This document shows positions 8,442-16,446 of a stretch of DNA of 64,000 bases, one piece after another. How positions within the stretch are numbered: the first letter of the stretch is position 1; each line of letters starts with the position of its first letter. Source of the DNA: Pseudomonas coleopterorum (GTDB taxonomy: Bacteria; Pseudomonadota; Gammaproteobacteria; Pseudomonadales; Pseudomonadaceae). The position numbers were made by a program, and so were the translations under genes. The DNA lies in the NCBI RefSeq assembly GCF_900105555.1, contig NZ_FNTZ01000001.1, positions 1,612,001 to 1,676,000 of the forward strand, in the 5' to 3' direction. Below the pieces are notes generated by a model. It made no database searches, was not told the origin of the DNA, and saw only the letters and a list, made by a program, of their open reading frames with translations.

Positions 8442-8457
8442 CTGTATAAAGATACAG
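8442..8457 (+). promoter_or_regulatory. LexA (SOS) box
   Basis: CTG-TATAAAGATA-CAG fits the gamma-proteobacterial LexA operator CTG-N10-CAG, with AT-rich centre and flanking TG...TA as in the extended consensus. A TTGACT (8414-8419) and TATGCT (8438-8443) pair with 18-base spacing would place transcription start inside the box. The downstream gene starts three bases after the box. Confidence 0.8.
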
Positions 8458-8460
8458 TAT

Positions 8461-8793
8461 ATGGATAACTCGTCACCCATGCTCAACGTCGAACAACTCA
8501 AGTACAGCGTCAACCGCATGAGCCCGGATGTGGTTCGGGAGGCGGTGCTCGAGCTGCGTCTCGACGGCCTGGTCACCGAAGGCAAGACGCCCTTCAGCAA
8601 GCTGCACTTCAACACCTGCTTCGCCGAAGTAGAAGCACTTTTCCAGCGCGCCGGTTATCACCGTCCTTTGGACGTGGTCGGCTACAACGGCTTGCTGTAT
8701 GCCTTGTACGATCCCACCCGCTGGGATGCAGTGGACGTCCTGCGCTGGCTCAAGGAGTTCACCGAAGCGGCGCAGGCCGTCCACGCGCGATGA
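8461..8793 (+). CDS. Conserved small protein of unknown function, predicted SOS-regulated
   Basis: A 110-residue soluble, acidic protein that I do not recognise as any named family. It contains MLNVEQLKYSVNRMSPDVVR followed by a strand-helix pattern, and FAEVEALFQRAGYHRPLDVV. It has no signal peptide or membrane segment. The ATG at 8461 directly follows a LexA box and lacks a Shine-Dalgarno site; an in-frame ATG at 8479 is an alternative start and would give 104 residues. It is monocistronic, divergent from the DUF883 gene and followed by a pseudouridine synthase gene 56 bases on. Expression on DNA damage is inferred from the operator only. Confidence 0.75.
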   Translation: MDNSSPMLNVEQLKYSVNRMSPDVVREAVLELRLDGLVTEGKTPFSKLHFNTCFAEVEALFQRAGYHRPLDVVGYNGLLYALYDPTRWDAVDVLRWLKEFTEAAQAVHAR

Positions 8794-8848
8794 CAGCCGT
8801 GTCGCCGTGGGCGATAATCGCGGTCTGAAACGATCGTGGAATCAAGGC

Positions 8849-9739
8849 ATGTCTGCACCCAAGTTCGACCCCGCGGCTCACCAGGCCAGTACCCTGTGCC
8901 TACCCCCTGGCAACTGGGCGACCGTGCTGGACTGCCTCTGCGAACATTTCCAGGCCATCGACCGCGCCCAGTGGTTGAGCCGGATGGCCCGCGACCGGGT
9001 GCTGGATGCCGAGGGCGTGCCCATCGGTCCTGGCCACGCCTACAAGCAGGGTCTGCGCATCCACTATTTTCGTGAAGTACCGAACGAGCGGCCGATCGCT
9101 GCGCAAGAGCAGGTGCTGCACGTCGACGAACACCTGGTGGTTGCCGACAAGCCGCACTTTCTGCCAGTGACTCCGACGGGCGAATATGTCGAGCATACGC
9201 TGCTGCGTCGTTTGATCCGTCGTCTCGACAACCCGCATCTGGTGCCGCTGCACCGCATCGATCGACACACCGCCGGCCTGGTGCTGTTCTCGGCCAACCC
9301 GCAGACGCGCAGTGCCTATCAGCAATTGTTTCCCACCCGCCAGATCGAAAAGCGCTACGAAGCCATCGCACCCGCGCTGCCCCAGCTGCAATTTCCCCTC
9401 GTGCACCAAAGCCGCCTGGAACATGGCGAACCGTTCTTCCGCATGCGCGAGGCGCCGGGGCAGCGCAACAGCGAAACCCGCATCGAGGTCGCCGAAAAAG
9501 GCGAGCACCTGTGGCGCTATGTGCTCAACCCGGTGACGGGCAAGACCCATCAGTTGCGCGTACACATGACCGCACTGGGCGCCAGTATCTGCAACGATCC
9601 GTTCTACCCGCAGTTGATCGACACCGAGGTGGACGACTATGCCCGGCCCTTGAAGCTGCTGGCTCGGTCGCTGCAGTTCCAGGATCCGCTCGACGGGCGA
9701 GTGCGCAGCTTCGAAACGCGCCTGAGCCTGGCGTTCTAG
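8849..9739 (+). CDS. RluA-family pseudouridine synthase
   Basis: Isomerises uridine to pseudouridine in RNA. The 296-residue protein has the RluA catalytic motif HRIDRHTAGLVLFS (Asp in HRxDxxTxG is the nucleophile) near residue 135. It also has the RluA-type VADKPHFLPVTP segment and the C-terminal TGKTHQLRVHM motif. There is no obvious S4 domain; the first 90 residues form a family-specific extension. ATG at 8849 follows a weak AAGG. The RNA target (tRNA or rRNA site) cannot be read from sequence. It ends at a strong terminator. Confidence 0.88.
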   Translation: MSAPKFDPAAHQASTLCLPPGNWATVLDCLCEHFQAIDRAQWLSRMARDRVLDAEGVPIGPGHAYKQGLRIHYFREVPNERPIAAQEQVLHVDEHLVVADKPHFLPVTPTGEYVEHTLLRRLIRRLDNPHLVPLHRIDRHTAGLVLFSANPQTRSAYQQLFPTRQIEKRYEAIAPALPQLQFPLVHQSRLEHGEPFFRMREAPGQRNSETRIEVAEKGEHLWRYVLNPVTGKTHQLRVHMTALGASICNDPFYPQLIDTEVDDYARPLKLLARSLQFQDPLDGRVRSFETRLSLAF

Positions 9740-9744
9740 AACGA

Positions 9745-9772
9745 AAAAAGCCCGCCGAAAGGCGGGCTTTTT
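9745..9772 (+). terminator. Intrinsic terminator after the pseudouridine synthase
   Basis: AAAAAGCCCGCC-GAAA-GGCGGGCTTTTT: perfect stem with GAAA tetraloop and T-run; it also separates the gene from the convergent tRNA. Confidence 0.93.
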
Positions 9773-9780
9773 CTTGCAGA

Positions 9781-9857
9781 TGGTCGGAGAGGCAGGATTC
9801 GAACCTGCGGCCTTCTCGTCCCGAACGAGACGCGCTACCTGGCTGCGCTACACTCCG
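9781..9857 (-). tRNA. tRNA-Pro (anticodon CGG)
   Basis: A 77-nt cloverleaf read on the minus strand. The acceptor arm CGGAGTG pairs with the 3' side before an encoded CCA. The D-arm contains AGCCAGGTAGC, the anticodon stem TCTCG/CGAGA encloses the loop TTCGGGA with anticodon CGG, and the T-loop is GTTCGAATC. No integrase or att-like repeat of its 3' end was seen in the flanks. Confidence 0.96.
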
Positions 9858-9919
9858 TGATCTTCAAACCTGCTGCAGAGCGCGCCTGCGGTGATGTCAC
9901 CGCAAACAGCGCCCGGCCA

Positions 9920-10141
9920 TTACAGCTCCTTGACGGTCCGCACCTGGTCCTTGTTGACCCGAGTGGTCTTGCCGTCCAGCTGCTTGAATTCGTAGAAGCC
10001 AGCGTCTTCGTCGTAGGAGGGGGTATCCACTGCCTGGATTTCACGACCGTCATTGAGGGTGATCACGGTAGGCGATGCGCAACCGGCGAGCGATGCCAGG
10101 CCCAGCGCGAGCATGAAGGCGGGAAGGATCCGGTGAGTCAT
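9920..10141 (-). CDS. YgdI/YgdR-type (DUF903) small lipoprotein
   Basis: A 73-residue lipoprotein: signal peptide ILPAFMLALGLASLAGC with lipobox LAGC, then the beta-rich core VITLNDGREIQAVDTPSYD and FYEFKQLDGKTTRVNKDQV, characteristic of the DUF903 / YgdI-YgdR family. After signal cleavage the cysteine would be lipidated; Ala-Ser after it argues for outer-membrane sorting. ATG at 10141 has GGAG about 8 bases upstream. Monocistronic; biological role unknown. Confidence 0.85.
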   Translation of the reverse strand: MTHRILPAFMLALGLASLAGCASPTVITLNDGREIQAVDTPSYDEDAGFYEFKQLDGKTTRVNKDQVRTVKEL

Positions 10142-10254
10142 TATGTTTCTCCACAAAACAAAAAAGGGTACTGGCGTATACGGGGGTGAGACGGTATTTG
10201 TGCCAGCAAAGTTCCGTTGGTCCGACCGTCACAGTCTAGCGCCTGAGAACGCTG

Positions 10255-10839
10255 TCAGCGACCCAGCAATTGCGGCGTGTTGAGATTGGCCAAACGTGGA
10301 TCATCCTCGGCGCATTGCAGCGCCTGCGCGCCGAGCGCCAGGAGCACGCGCCGCGGACTGCGTTCGCCGGCATCCCAGGCCTGACGCATCGCGGTCAAAT
10401 GGGCCTTCGGCACGATGCACAGCAGCGGTTCCCAGAACTCGCCCTGGCGGACCATCAGTGGCTGTTCCGGGTGCCTTTGCTGGGTCTGGCGCATGGCAGC
10501 GAGCAATGTGTCGTCCACGCCCGGTACGTCGCAGGGCAGCACCAGCAGCAACGGGTGCCGCGCAGCCTCCAGCCCGGCGATCATCCCGGCCATCGGTCCC
10601 GGGAAGTCGCTGCTCTGGTCGTGCACCAACCGATCGGCAAAGGCGGCGTAGTGCTCGTGGTTGCGGTTGCAGGAGATGATCAGGTCATCGGTCATTGGCC
10701 GTACACAGCGCTGCAGATGCTGGATCAACGGCTGGCCATGCCAGTCGATCAGGCCTTTGTCACGGCCCCCCATGCGTTGGCCGCGGCCACCTGCCAGGAG
10801 CAGGACAGAGCACAGGGGCGGGGTATCGGCAGCGTTCAT
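10255..10839 (-). CDS. mobA: Molybdenum cofactor guanylyltransferase
   Basis: Transfers GMP from GTP to molybdopterin to make the guanine dinucleotide form of Moco. The 194-residue Rossmann-like nucleotidyltransferase starts with [20 protein letters not shown], the GTP-binding signature of MobA. It has [18 protein letters not shown] and [15 protein letters not shown], the metal-binding Asp region. It is transcribed divergently from moaB-moeA, with only 72 bases between them that must hold both promoters. Length is normal for Pseudomonas MobA. Confidence 0.93.
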   Translation of the reverse strand: MNAADTPPLCSVLLLAGGRGQRMGGRDKGLIDWHGQPLIQHLQRCVRPMTDDLIISCNRNHEHYAAFADRLVHDQSSDFPGPMAGMIAGLEAARHPLLLVLPCDVPGVDDTLLAAMRQTQQRHPEQPLMVRQGEFWEPLLCIVPKAHLTAMRQAWDAGERSPRRVLLALGAQALQCAEDDPRLANLNTPQLLGR

Positions 10840-10911
10840 TCGGGCGCTCGGACAGTGGCTGGGGGCTGTGATATAACACCGCCCATTCCATCAGACAACC
10901 GGACCTCGCCA

Positions 10912-11451
10912 ATGAAAGCCAAGGCAGATGTACCCTTCGTGCCCCTCAACATTGCCGTCTTGACGGTGAGCGACACCCGCACCGTGGAAACCGACACCTC
11001 CGGTCAGTTGTTCGTCGATCGCCTCAGTGCAGCTGGCCACGGCCTCTATGCCCGGGCGCTGCTCAGGGACGACCTGTACAAGATCCGCGCCCAGGTGGCG
11101 CAGTGGATCGCCGACGACCAATGCCAGGTGGTGTTGATCACCGGCGGCACCGGCTTCACCGGCCGCGACAGCACCCCGGAAGCCGTCAGCTGCCTGCTGG
11201 ACAAGCAGGTTGACGGGTTCGGCGAGCTGTTCCGGCAGATTTCCGTGGCCGACATCGGCACTTCGACCGTGCAGTCCCGCGCCCTGGCCGGGCTCGCCAA
11301 CGGCACTTTGGTGTGCTGCCTGCCGGGCTCGACCAATGCCTGCCGTACCGGCTGGGACGGCATTCTTGCCGAGCAGCTGGATGTGCGTCACCGGCCCTGC
11401 AACTTCGTCGTGCACCTCAAGCAGGCCGAGCCCTGCGTCAGCCGTGGCTGA
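10912..11451 (+). CDS. moaB: Molybdenum cofactor biosynthesis protein B (MoaB/MogA fold)
   Basis: A 179-residue molybdopterin-binding protein that likely adenylylates molybdopterin. It has the hallmark NIAVLTVSDTRT near the N-terminus, ITGGTGFTGRDSTPEA (pterin-binding loop) and the C-terminal GSTNACRTGWDGIL. ATG at 10912 follows a TATAAC-containing promoter region about 40 bases upstream. Its last codons overlap the GTG start of moeA, so the two Moco genes form one unit, with mobA divergent. Confidence 0.92.
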   Translation: MKAKADVPFVPLNIAVLTVSDTRTVETDTSGQLFVDRLSAAGHGLYARALLRDDLYKIRAQVAQWIADDQCQVVLITGGTGFTGRDSTPEAVSCLLDKQVDGFGELFRQISVADIGTSTVQSRALAGLANGTLVCCLPGSTNACRTGWDGILAEQLDVRHRPCNFVVHLKQAEPCVSRG

Positions 11452-12658
11452 GTTGCCGGCGGCGCAGCCGCTGCTACCGATCGAGCAGGCGCTGGCGCAA
11501 CTGCTGGCCATGGCCGATGCCGCGCCCATCCGCGAGCGTGAGCAGATCGCCCTGGCCCAAGGCAGCGGTCGGGTGCTCGCCGATGACCTGATCGCCACCC
11601 TCGACCTGCCTCCCTGGCCCAATAGCGCCATGGACGGCTACGCGCTGCGCCGAGACGACTGGCAGGGTCAACCCCTGCGCGTCAGCCAGCGTATCTTCGC
11701 TGGCGCCGTGCCCGAGCCGCTGGAGCCCGGCACCTGCGCACGCATCTTCACCGGCGCCCCGATGCCGGACGGCGCCGACTGCGTGGAAATGCAGGAAAAC
11801 GCTCGCATCGAGGATGATGAGCGGGTGAGCTTCAACCAACCCTTGAGAGTTGGCCAGAACATCCGTCCGCAAGGGCAGGAAACCCGTATCGGCGACCGCC
11901 TGCTGACGGCGGGCAGCCGCCTGGGCGCGATCGAGCTGGGGTTGCTGGCGTCCATGGGGCAGGCCCATATCGACGTGGTTCGCCGACCACGGGTGGCGGT
12001 ACTGTCGACAGGCGATGAATTGGTCGAACCGGGTCAGCCGCTGGGGCCCGGACAGATCTACAACAGCAATCGTCAGGTGCTGTGCAGTGCCTTGAGCGGG
12101 TTGGGCTGCGAAGTGGTGGACGCCGGGATTCTGCCCGACGATCTGCAACAGACACGCCAGCGCCTGGCGGCGTTGGGTGATGTGGACCTGATTCTGTCCA
12201 CGGGGGGCGTCTCGGTGGGCGAAGCCGATTTTCTCGGCATCGCCCTGCGCGAGGAGGGTCAATTGGCCCTCTGGAAACTGGCGATCAAACCCGGCAAGCC
12301 GCTGACCTTCGGCCACTTTCGTGGCGTGCCGGTCATCGGCCTGCCGGGCAATCCCGCTTCTACACTGGTGACCTTCACCCTTCTGGCACGGCCTTACCTG
12401 CTGCGCCGCCTGGGTGTACCGGACGTCGCGCCGCTGCGCTTCCAGCTGCCCGCCGGGTTTGCCTGGCCTCGTGCCGGCAGCCGTCGTGAGTACCTGCGCG
12501 GGCGTGTCGAACAGGGGCGGGCGGTGATCTACCCCAATCAGAGCTCAGGCGTGCTGCTCAGCGCCGCCTGGGCCCATGGACTGGTCGAGATCGGTGAAGG
12601 CTGCACCGTGGCTGAAGGCGATCTGGTCACCTTCATCCCGTTCAGCGAGCTGTTCTAG
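11444..12658 (+). CDS. moeA: Molybdopterin molybdenumtransferase MoeA
   Basis: Inserts molybdate into adenylylated molybdopterin. The 404-residue protein contains PPWPNSAMDGYALR (domain I), the EPGTCARIFTGAPMPDGAD region, STGDELVEPGQPLGPGQIYN and LSTGGVSVGEADF (molybdopterin-binding fold), and GLPGNPAS near the C-terminus. The start is taken at GTG 11444, overlapping the moaB stop by eight bases; this gives the normal MoeA length. A longer in-frame reading to 11210 would lie wholly inside moaB. The stop overlaps the convergent PslB/AlgA-type gene by four bases. Confidence 0.92.
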   Translation: MAELPAAQPLLPIEQALAQLLAMADAAPIREREQIALAQGSGRVLADDLIATLDLPPWPNSAMDGYALRRDDWQGQPLRVSQRIFAGAVPEPLEPGTCARIFTGAPMPDGADCVEMQENARIEDDERVSFNQPLRVGQNIRPQGQETRIGDRLLTAGSRLGAIELGLLASMGQAHIDVVRRPRVAVLSTGDELVEPGQPLGPGQIYNSNRQVLCSALSGLGCEVVDAGILPDDLQQTRQRLAALGDVDLILSTGGVSVGEADFLGIALREEGQLALWKLAIKPGKPLTFGHFRGVPVIGLPGNPASTLVTFTLLARPYLLRRLGVPDVAPLRFQLPAGFAWPRAGSRREYLRGRVEQGRAVIYPNQSSGVLLSAAWAHGLVEIGEGCTVAEGDLVTFIPFSELF

Positions 12659-14124
12659 ACCTTGCTCTTGTCCGACTCCACGGCTGCCGGTGCGCGGCCG
12701 TAGATGTCGGTGAAGCGCACGATGTCGTCTTCGCCCAGATACTCGCCGCTCTGCACTTCGATCATGACCAGGTCGATCACGCCGGAGTTGACCAGGCGGT
12801 GCACGTGGCCCTGCTTGATGAAGGTCGATTCGTTGGTGTCGAGCAGGAATTCGTTGTCACCGTTGGTGACCCGAGCCATGCCGCTGACCACGATCCAGTG
12901 CTCGCTGCGGTGGTGGTGCATCTGCAACGACAGCGTGCCGCCGGGCTTGACCACGATTCGCTTGATCTTGAAGCGCTTGCCTTCCTCCAGAATTGTGTAG
13001 GTACCCCATGGACGGATGACCGTGCGGTGCAGGCGGAAGGCGTCGTGGCCCTGGCGCTTGAGTTGCTGGGCGAGCAGCTTGACGTCCTGGGTGCGGCTGC
13101 CGTCGGCGATCAACAACGCGTCCGGGGTGTCGATCACCACCAGATTGTCCACGCCGACGGCGCCGACCAGGCGACGGGGCGAGTCGATGTAGCAATTGCT
13201 CACGTCGTGCAATACGGTCTCGCCGTTGCACTGGTTGCCTTGTGCGTCGGCCGGAGTCAGCTCGCGCACCGCTTGCCACGAACCAATGTCGCTCCAGCCC
13301 ATCTGGCAGGGAATCACTGCGACCTTGTCGGAGCGTTCGAGCAACGCGTAGTCGATCGAGATGTCCGGTGCCAGGGCAAAGGTGCTGCTGTCCAGCTCGA
13401 CCTGCAACTCACGGTTGCCCTGCTTGGTGTCGCTGACCTGCAGGCAGGTGGTGGCGGCCAGCAGCACGTCCGGTGAGTGCTTTTCCAGCTCGCGCAGGAG
13501 CACGTCGACGCGCATGCAGAACATGCCGGCGTTCCACAGGTAGTCACCGCTGTCCAGGTAGGCTTGGGCGGTGACCTGATCCGGCTTCTCGCGGAACTGT
13601 GCTACCTGGTAGCTGCCGTCGCCCAGATCGGCACCGCGCTCGATGTAGCCAAAGCCGGTTTCCGGCGTTTGTGGCACCAGGCCGAAGGTGACCAGCCAGC
13701 CCTCGTCGGCTTTCTTGCGTGCCGCGCTGACGGCTGCCTGGAACGCGTCGATGTCGCGAATCAGATGGTCGGCCGGCAGCACCAGCAACTGCGCCGAGGC
13801 GCCGTAGTGCTTGGCCGCGTGCAGGGCAGCGCTGGCGATGGCCGGCGCAGTATTACGACCGGCAGGCTCGAGAATGAAATCGAGCAGGGCGTTGCGATCG
13901 TTCAGTTGGCGGTAGTCGTCCAGGGTGCGGAAGAACACCTCGCGGTTGGTCACGGTCAGCACCCGATCCACGCCCGGCAGTTGCGATGCACGGGTAAAGG
14001 TCTTCTGCAGCAGGCTTTCGCCGTCCGGCAGGCGCATGAAGGGCTTGGGCATGGCTTCGCGCGATACGGGCCACAGGCGGGTGCCGGAGCCCCCGGCGAT
14101 GATGCAGGGAATCAGAGTCGTCAT
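12655..14124 (-). CDS. Mannose-1-phosphate guanylyltransferase / mannose-6-phosphate isomerase (AlgA/PslB/WbpW type)
   Basis: A 489-residue bifunctional enzyme making GDP-mannose for exopolysaccharide or LPS. The N-terminal guanylyltransferase domain has PCIIAGGSGTRLWPVSRE (nucleotide-binding) and PKPFMRLPDGESLLQKTF. It also has VLPADHLI near residue 110 and FGYIERG near 160. A C-terminal cupin isomerase domain (about 370-480) has QMHHHRSEHWIVVSGMARV with metal-binding histidines. Length and layout match the type II PMI-GMP family. No other polysaccharide genes are in the window, so it is an orphan copy; which paralogue (algA, pslB, wbpW) is not decidable from context. The stop overlaps the moeA stop by four bases. 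Confidence 0.9.
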   Translation of the reverse strand: MTTLIPCIIAGGSGTRLWPVSREAMPKPFMRLPDGESLLQKTFTRASQLPGVDRVLTVTNREVFFRTLDDYRQLNDRNALLDFILEPAGRNTAPAIASAALHAAKHYGASAQLLVLPADHLIRDIDAFQAAVSAARKKADEGWLVTFGLVPQTPETGFGYIERGADLGDGSYQVAQFREKPDQVTAQAYLDSGDYLWNAGMFCMRVDVLLRELEKHSPDVLLAATTCLQVSDTKQGNRELQVELDSSTFALAPDISIDYALLERSDKVAVIPCQMGWSDIGSWQAVRELTPADAQGNQCNGETVLHDVSNCYIDSPRRLVGAVGVDNLVVIDTPDALLIADGSRTQDVKLLAQQLKRQGHDAFRLHRTVIRPWGTYTILEEGKRFKIKRIVVKPGGTLSLQMHHHRSEHWIVVSGMARVTNGDNEFLLDTNESTFIKQGHVHRLVNSGVIDLVMIEVQSGEYLGEDDIVRFTDIYGRAPAAVESDKSKV

Positions 14125-14467
14125 AGGTCGAGCCTCGAGTTGGAGAAGGCGGGCGGCACCTGCATGGGCAGGCGTACACGACCAGCCAGGCTGGATGCAT
14201 GAAAGGGTCGATGGAAAAAAGGGCAGAACGCAGGAATCAGCGATTCGACAATGCTACCGCCAGCCGGAGACGGGCCGGACGTGCAGGAATCGGAGGGGTA
14301 ACGGCCACTTCGATGATGGCCAGTTGCGTCGCAGTAAAGCCTAAACGAGAACCGTTGGCGAGTGGTAAATGCACGAATGGTTAAAAACTTTTCGTCCGGG
14401 CTTTTTTTGCTGCGGCTGTGGTCACATCAGGCAGAGTTCAACTCATTGGTCACCGGAGACATGCAGC
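14125..14467. other. Intergenic region between the GDP-mannose gene and the lipid kinase gene
   Basis: About 340 bases, divergent promoters expected. No convincing gene or RNA. The stretch around 14376-14410 is locally AT-rich (GGTTAAAAAC and a T7 run) and may hold the lipid kinase promoter; no operator could be recognised. Confidence 0.6.
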
Positions 14468-15370
14468 ATGAGCGAGCGCAAGGCAATCCTGATTTTGCAC
14501 GGCAAACAAGCTTCCAACGAAGAGGTACGCGCTGCGGTCGAGCGCTACCGGGAGCAGGGCAATGACCTGGCCGTGCGTCTGACCTGGGAAGGCGGTGATG
14601 CCCAGCGTCTGGTCGAGGAGGCGTTGCAAGCGGGGTATACCCACATCATCGCCGGCGGTGGCGACGGCACCCTGCGCGATGTCGCCGAAGCCATGGCATT
14701 GGCCAAGACCGATGCCAGCCTGGTGTTGATGCCGCTGGGTACCGCCAACGATTTTGCCCGTGCCGCTGGGGTGCCGCTGGAACCTGCACCGGCGCTGGCG
14801 CTGCTCGCTAGCGAACCCCAGGCGATCGACCTGGGCGAAGTCGGCGGGCAGGTGTTCCTCAACATGGCCACCGGCGGTTTCGGCAGCCAGGTCACGGCCA
14901 ACACCTCCGAAGACCTGAAGAAAGTGCTCGGTGGCGCGGCCTACCTGTTCACCGGTCTGTCGCGGTTCAGCGAATTGCGCGCCGCCTCCGCGTCGCTCAG
15001 CGGTCCGGACTTCCACTGGGAAGGCGACCTGTTGGCACTGGGCATCGGCAACGGTCGTCAGGCCGGCGGTGGCCACGAGCTATGCCCCGAAGCCGTTGTC
15101 GACGATGGGCTGCTGGAGATCAGCATCCTGCCGGCACCCACCGAAGTGGTAGGCACCTTGAAAAGCCTGCTCGGCGGCGGTGGGCTGGAAACCCTGTTCG
15201 TCCGTGCACGGCTGCCCTGGGTTGAAATCAACAGCAAGGAAAACCTCGACATCAACCTCGATGGCGAACCGCTGCGGGGCGAGAATCTGCGCTTCAGTGC
15301 CATGCCCAAAGCCTTGAAGGTCCATTTGCCGGCCGGATCGCCACTGCTCAGCCGCCGATTGACTCACTAA
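14468..15370 (+). CDS. YegS-like lipid kinase (diacylglycerol-kinase catalytic domain)
   Basis: A 300-residue member of the YegS/DAGK family, cytoplasmic, phosphorylating lipid substrates. The nucleotide-binding motif HIIAGGGDGTLRDVAEAM (about residues 58-75) and PLGTANDFARAAGVP are diagnostic. MATGGFGSQV and a DGLLEISILPAP segment in the C-terminal beta-sandwich follow. ATG at 14468 is used because GGAG lies 9-13 bases upstream; the reading frame extends upstream to 14369 without a better start. The natural lipid is unknown (phosphatidylglycerol is the reported YegS substrate). Monocistronic, followed by cheV. Confidence 0.87.
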   Translation: MSERKAILILHGKQASNEEVRAAVERYREQGNDLAVRLTWEGGDAQRLVEEALQAGYTHIIAGGGDGTLRDVAEAMALAKTDASLVLMPLGTANDFARAAGVPLEPAPALALLASEPQAIDLGEVGGQVFLNMATGGFGSQVTANTSEDLKKVLGGAAYLFTGLSRFSELRAASASLSGPDFHWEGDLLALGIGNGRQAGGGHELCPEAVVDDGLLEISILPAPTEVVGTLKSLLGGGGLETLFVRARLPWVEINSKENLDINLDGEPLRGENLRFSAMPKALKVHLPAGSPLLSRRLTH

Positions 15371-15452
15371 AGAGGAACGACTGCAGTCAAGATTTCGCCG
15401 TCAGCGCCGATAGCCCGGTACCTCTACTTTCACTTAGGCTTTGGAGCTTCAC

Positions 15453-16382
15453 ATGGCCGGCATTCTCGACACGGTTGACCAACGTACGCAGCTGGTGGGC
15501 GAAAACCGGCTGGAACTGCTCATGTTTCGCCTGGCTGGCAGGCAACTGTTCGCGATCAACGTGTTCAAGGTCCAGGAAGTCCTGCAGTTGCCCAAGCTGA
15601 CGCTGATGCCCCAGCGCCACCCCTTCGTCTGCGGCGTGATCAACCTGCGCGGGCAGACCCTGCCGGTGATCGACCTGTCCCAGGCCATCGGCATGCGCCC
15701 TTTGGTGCCAGGGCCCGCCAGCACCATCATCGTGACCGAGTACAACCGCTCGATTCAGGCGTTCCTGGTCGGCGGTGTCGACCGCATCGTCAACATGAAC
15801 TGGGAATCGATCCTGCCGCCTCCGGCCAGCGCCGGGCGCCAGCACTACCTCACTGCGATCAGCCGAGTCGACGAGCAACTGGTCGAGATCATCGACGTGG
15901 AAAAGGTGCTCGCCGAAATCGTCCCCTACAACGCCCGTGTTTCCCGGGACAAGCTCGACGATCCGATCCTGGCGCGCGCCCGGGGTCGTGAAGTGCTGCT
16001 GGTGGACGACTCCACGGTGGCTCTGGCGCAGCTGCGCGATACGTTGTCGCAGCTGGACATCAAGATGCATGTGGCCAGCGATGGCCTGAAGGCGCTGAAC
16101 AAGCTCAAGGCCTGGGCCGACACCGGCGAGCGCATGACCGACAAGCTGCTCATGGTCTTCACCGATGCCGAAATGCCGGAAATGGACGGCTACCGCCTGA
16201 CCACCGAGATTCGCAACGACCCACGGCTGCGCGAGCTGTACGTGGTGCTGCATACCTCATTGTCTGGCAGCTTCAACGAATCGATGGTGAAAAAGGTCGG
16301 CTGCGACAACTTCCTGTCAAAGTTTCAGCCCGACAAGCTGGTGGATGTAGTCCGCGAGCGCCTGGAGCTGGATCGACGCTGA
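15453..16382 (+). CDS. cheV: Chemotaxis coupling/response protein CheV
   Basis: A 309-residue protein fusing a CheW-like coupling domain (about 15-155; FRLAGRQLFAINVFKVQEVL, GVINLRGQTLPVIDLSQAIG) to a receiver domain (about 180-305; VLLVDDSTVALAQLR). Phospho-acceptor Asp238 lies in VFTDAEMPEMDGYRL. CheV couples chemoreceptors to CheA and is phosphorylated for adaptation. The start at 15453 has GGAG 7-10 bases upstream. It lies outside any che cluster, as is common for cheV in Pseudomonas. The stop is followed after 64 bases by the MOSC gene. Confidence 0.93.
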   Translation: MAGILDTVDQRTQLVGENRLELLMFRLAGRQLFAINVFKVQEVLQLPKLTLMPQRHPFVCGVINLRGQTLPVIDLSQAIGMRPLVPGPASTIIVTEYNRSIQAFLVGGVDRIVNMNWESILPPPASAGRQHYLTAISRVDEQLVEIIDVEKVLAEIVPYNARVSRDKLDDPILARARGREVLLVDDSTVALAQLRDTLSQLDIKMHVASDGLKALNKLKAWADTGERMTDKLLMVFTDAEMPEMDGYRLTTEIRNDPRLRELYVVLHTSLSGSFNESMVKKVGCDNFLSKFQPDKLVDVVRERLELDRR

Positions 16383-16446
16383 TCGCACCTCGTCAGCACT
16401 GTGCCGGTTCCGCTAGACTCGATTCTTTGTTCAAGGGAAACAGGCC

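Noticed and set aside
9781..9857. tRNA-Pro considered as an integration site of a genomic island
   Set aside because: No integrase, no repeated tRNA 3' end and conserved gene order on both sides.
10255..11451. Plus-strand 393-codon frame joining antisense mobA to moaB
   Set aside because: Only its second part (from ATG 10912) is MoaB; the upstream part is antisense to the intact mobA.
15441..15452. TTG at 15441 as cheV start
   Set aside because: It would place the start over the GGAG ribosome site that serves ATG 15453.
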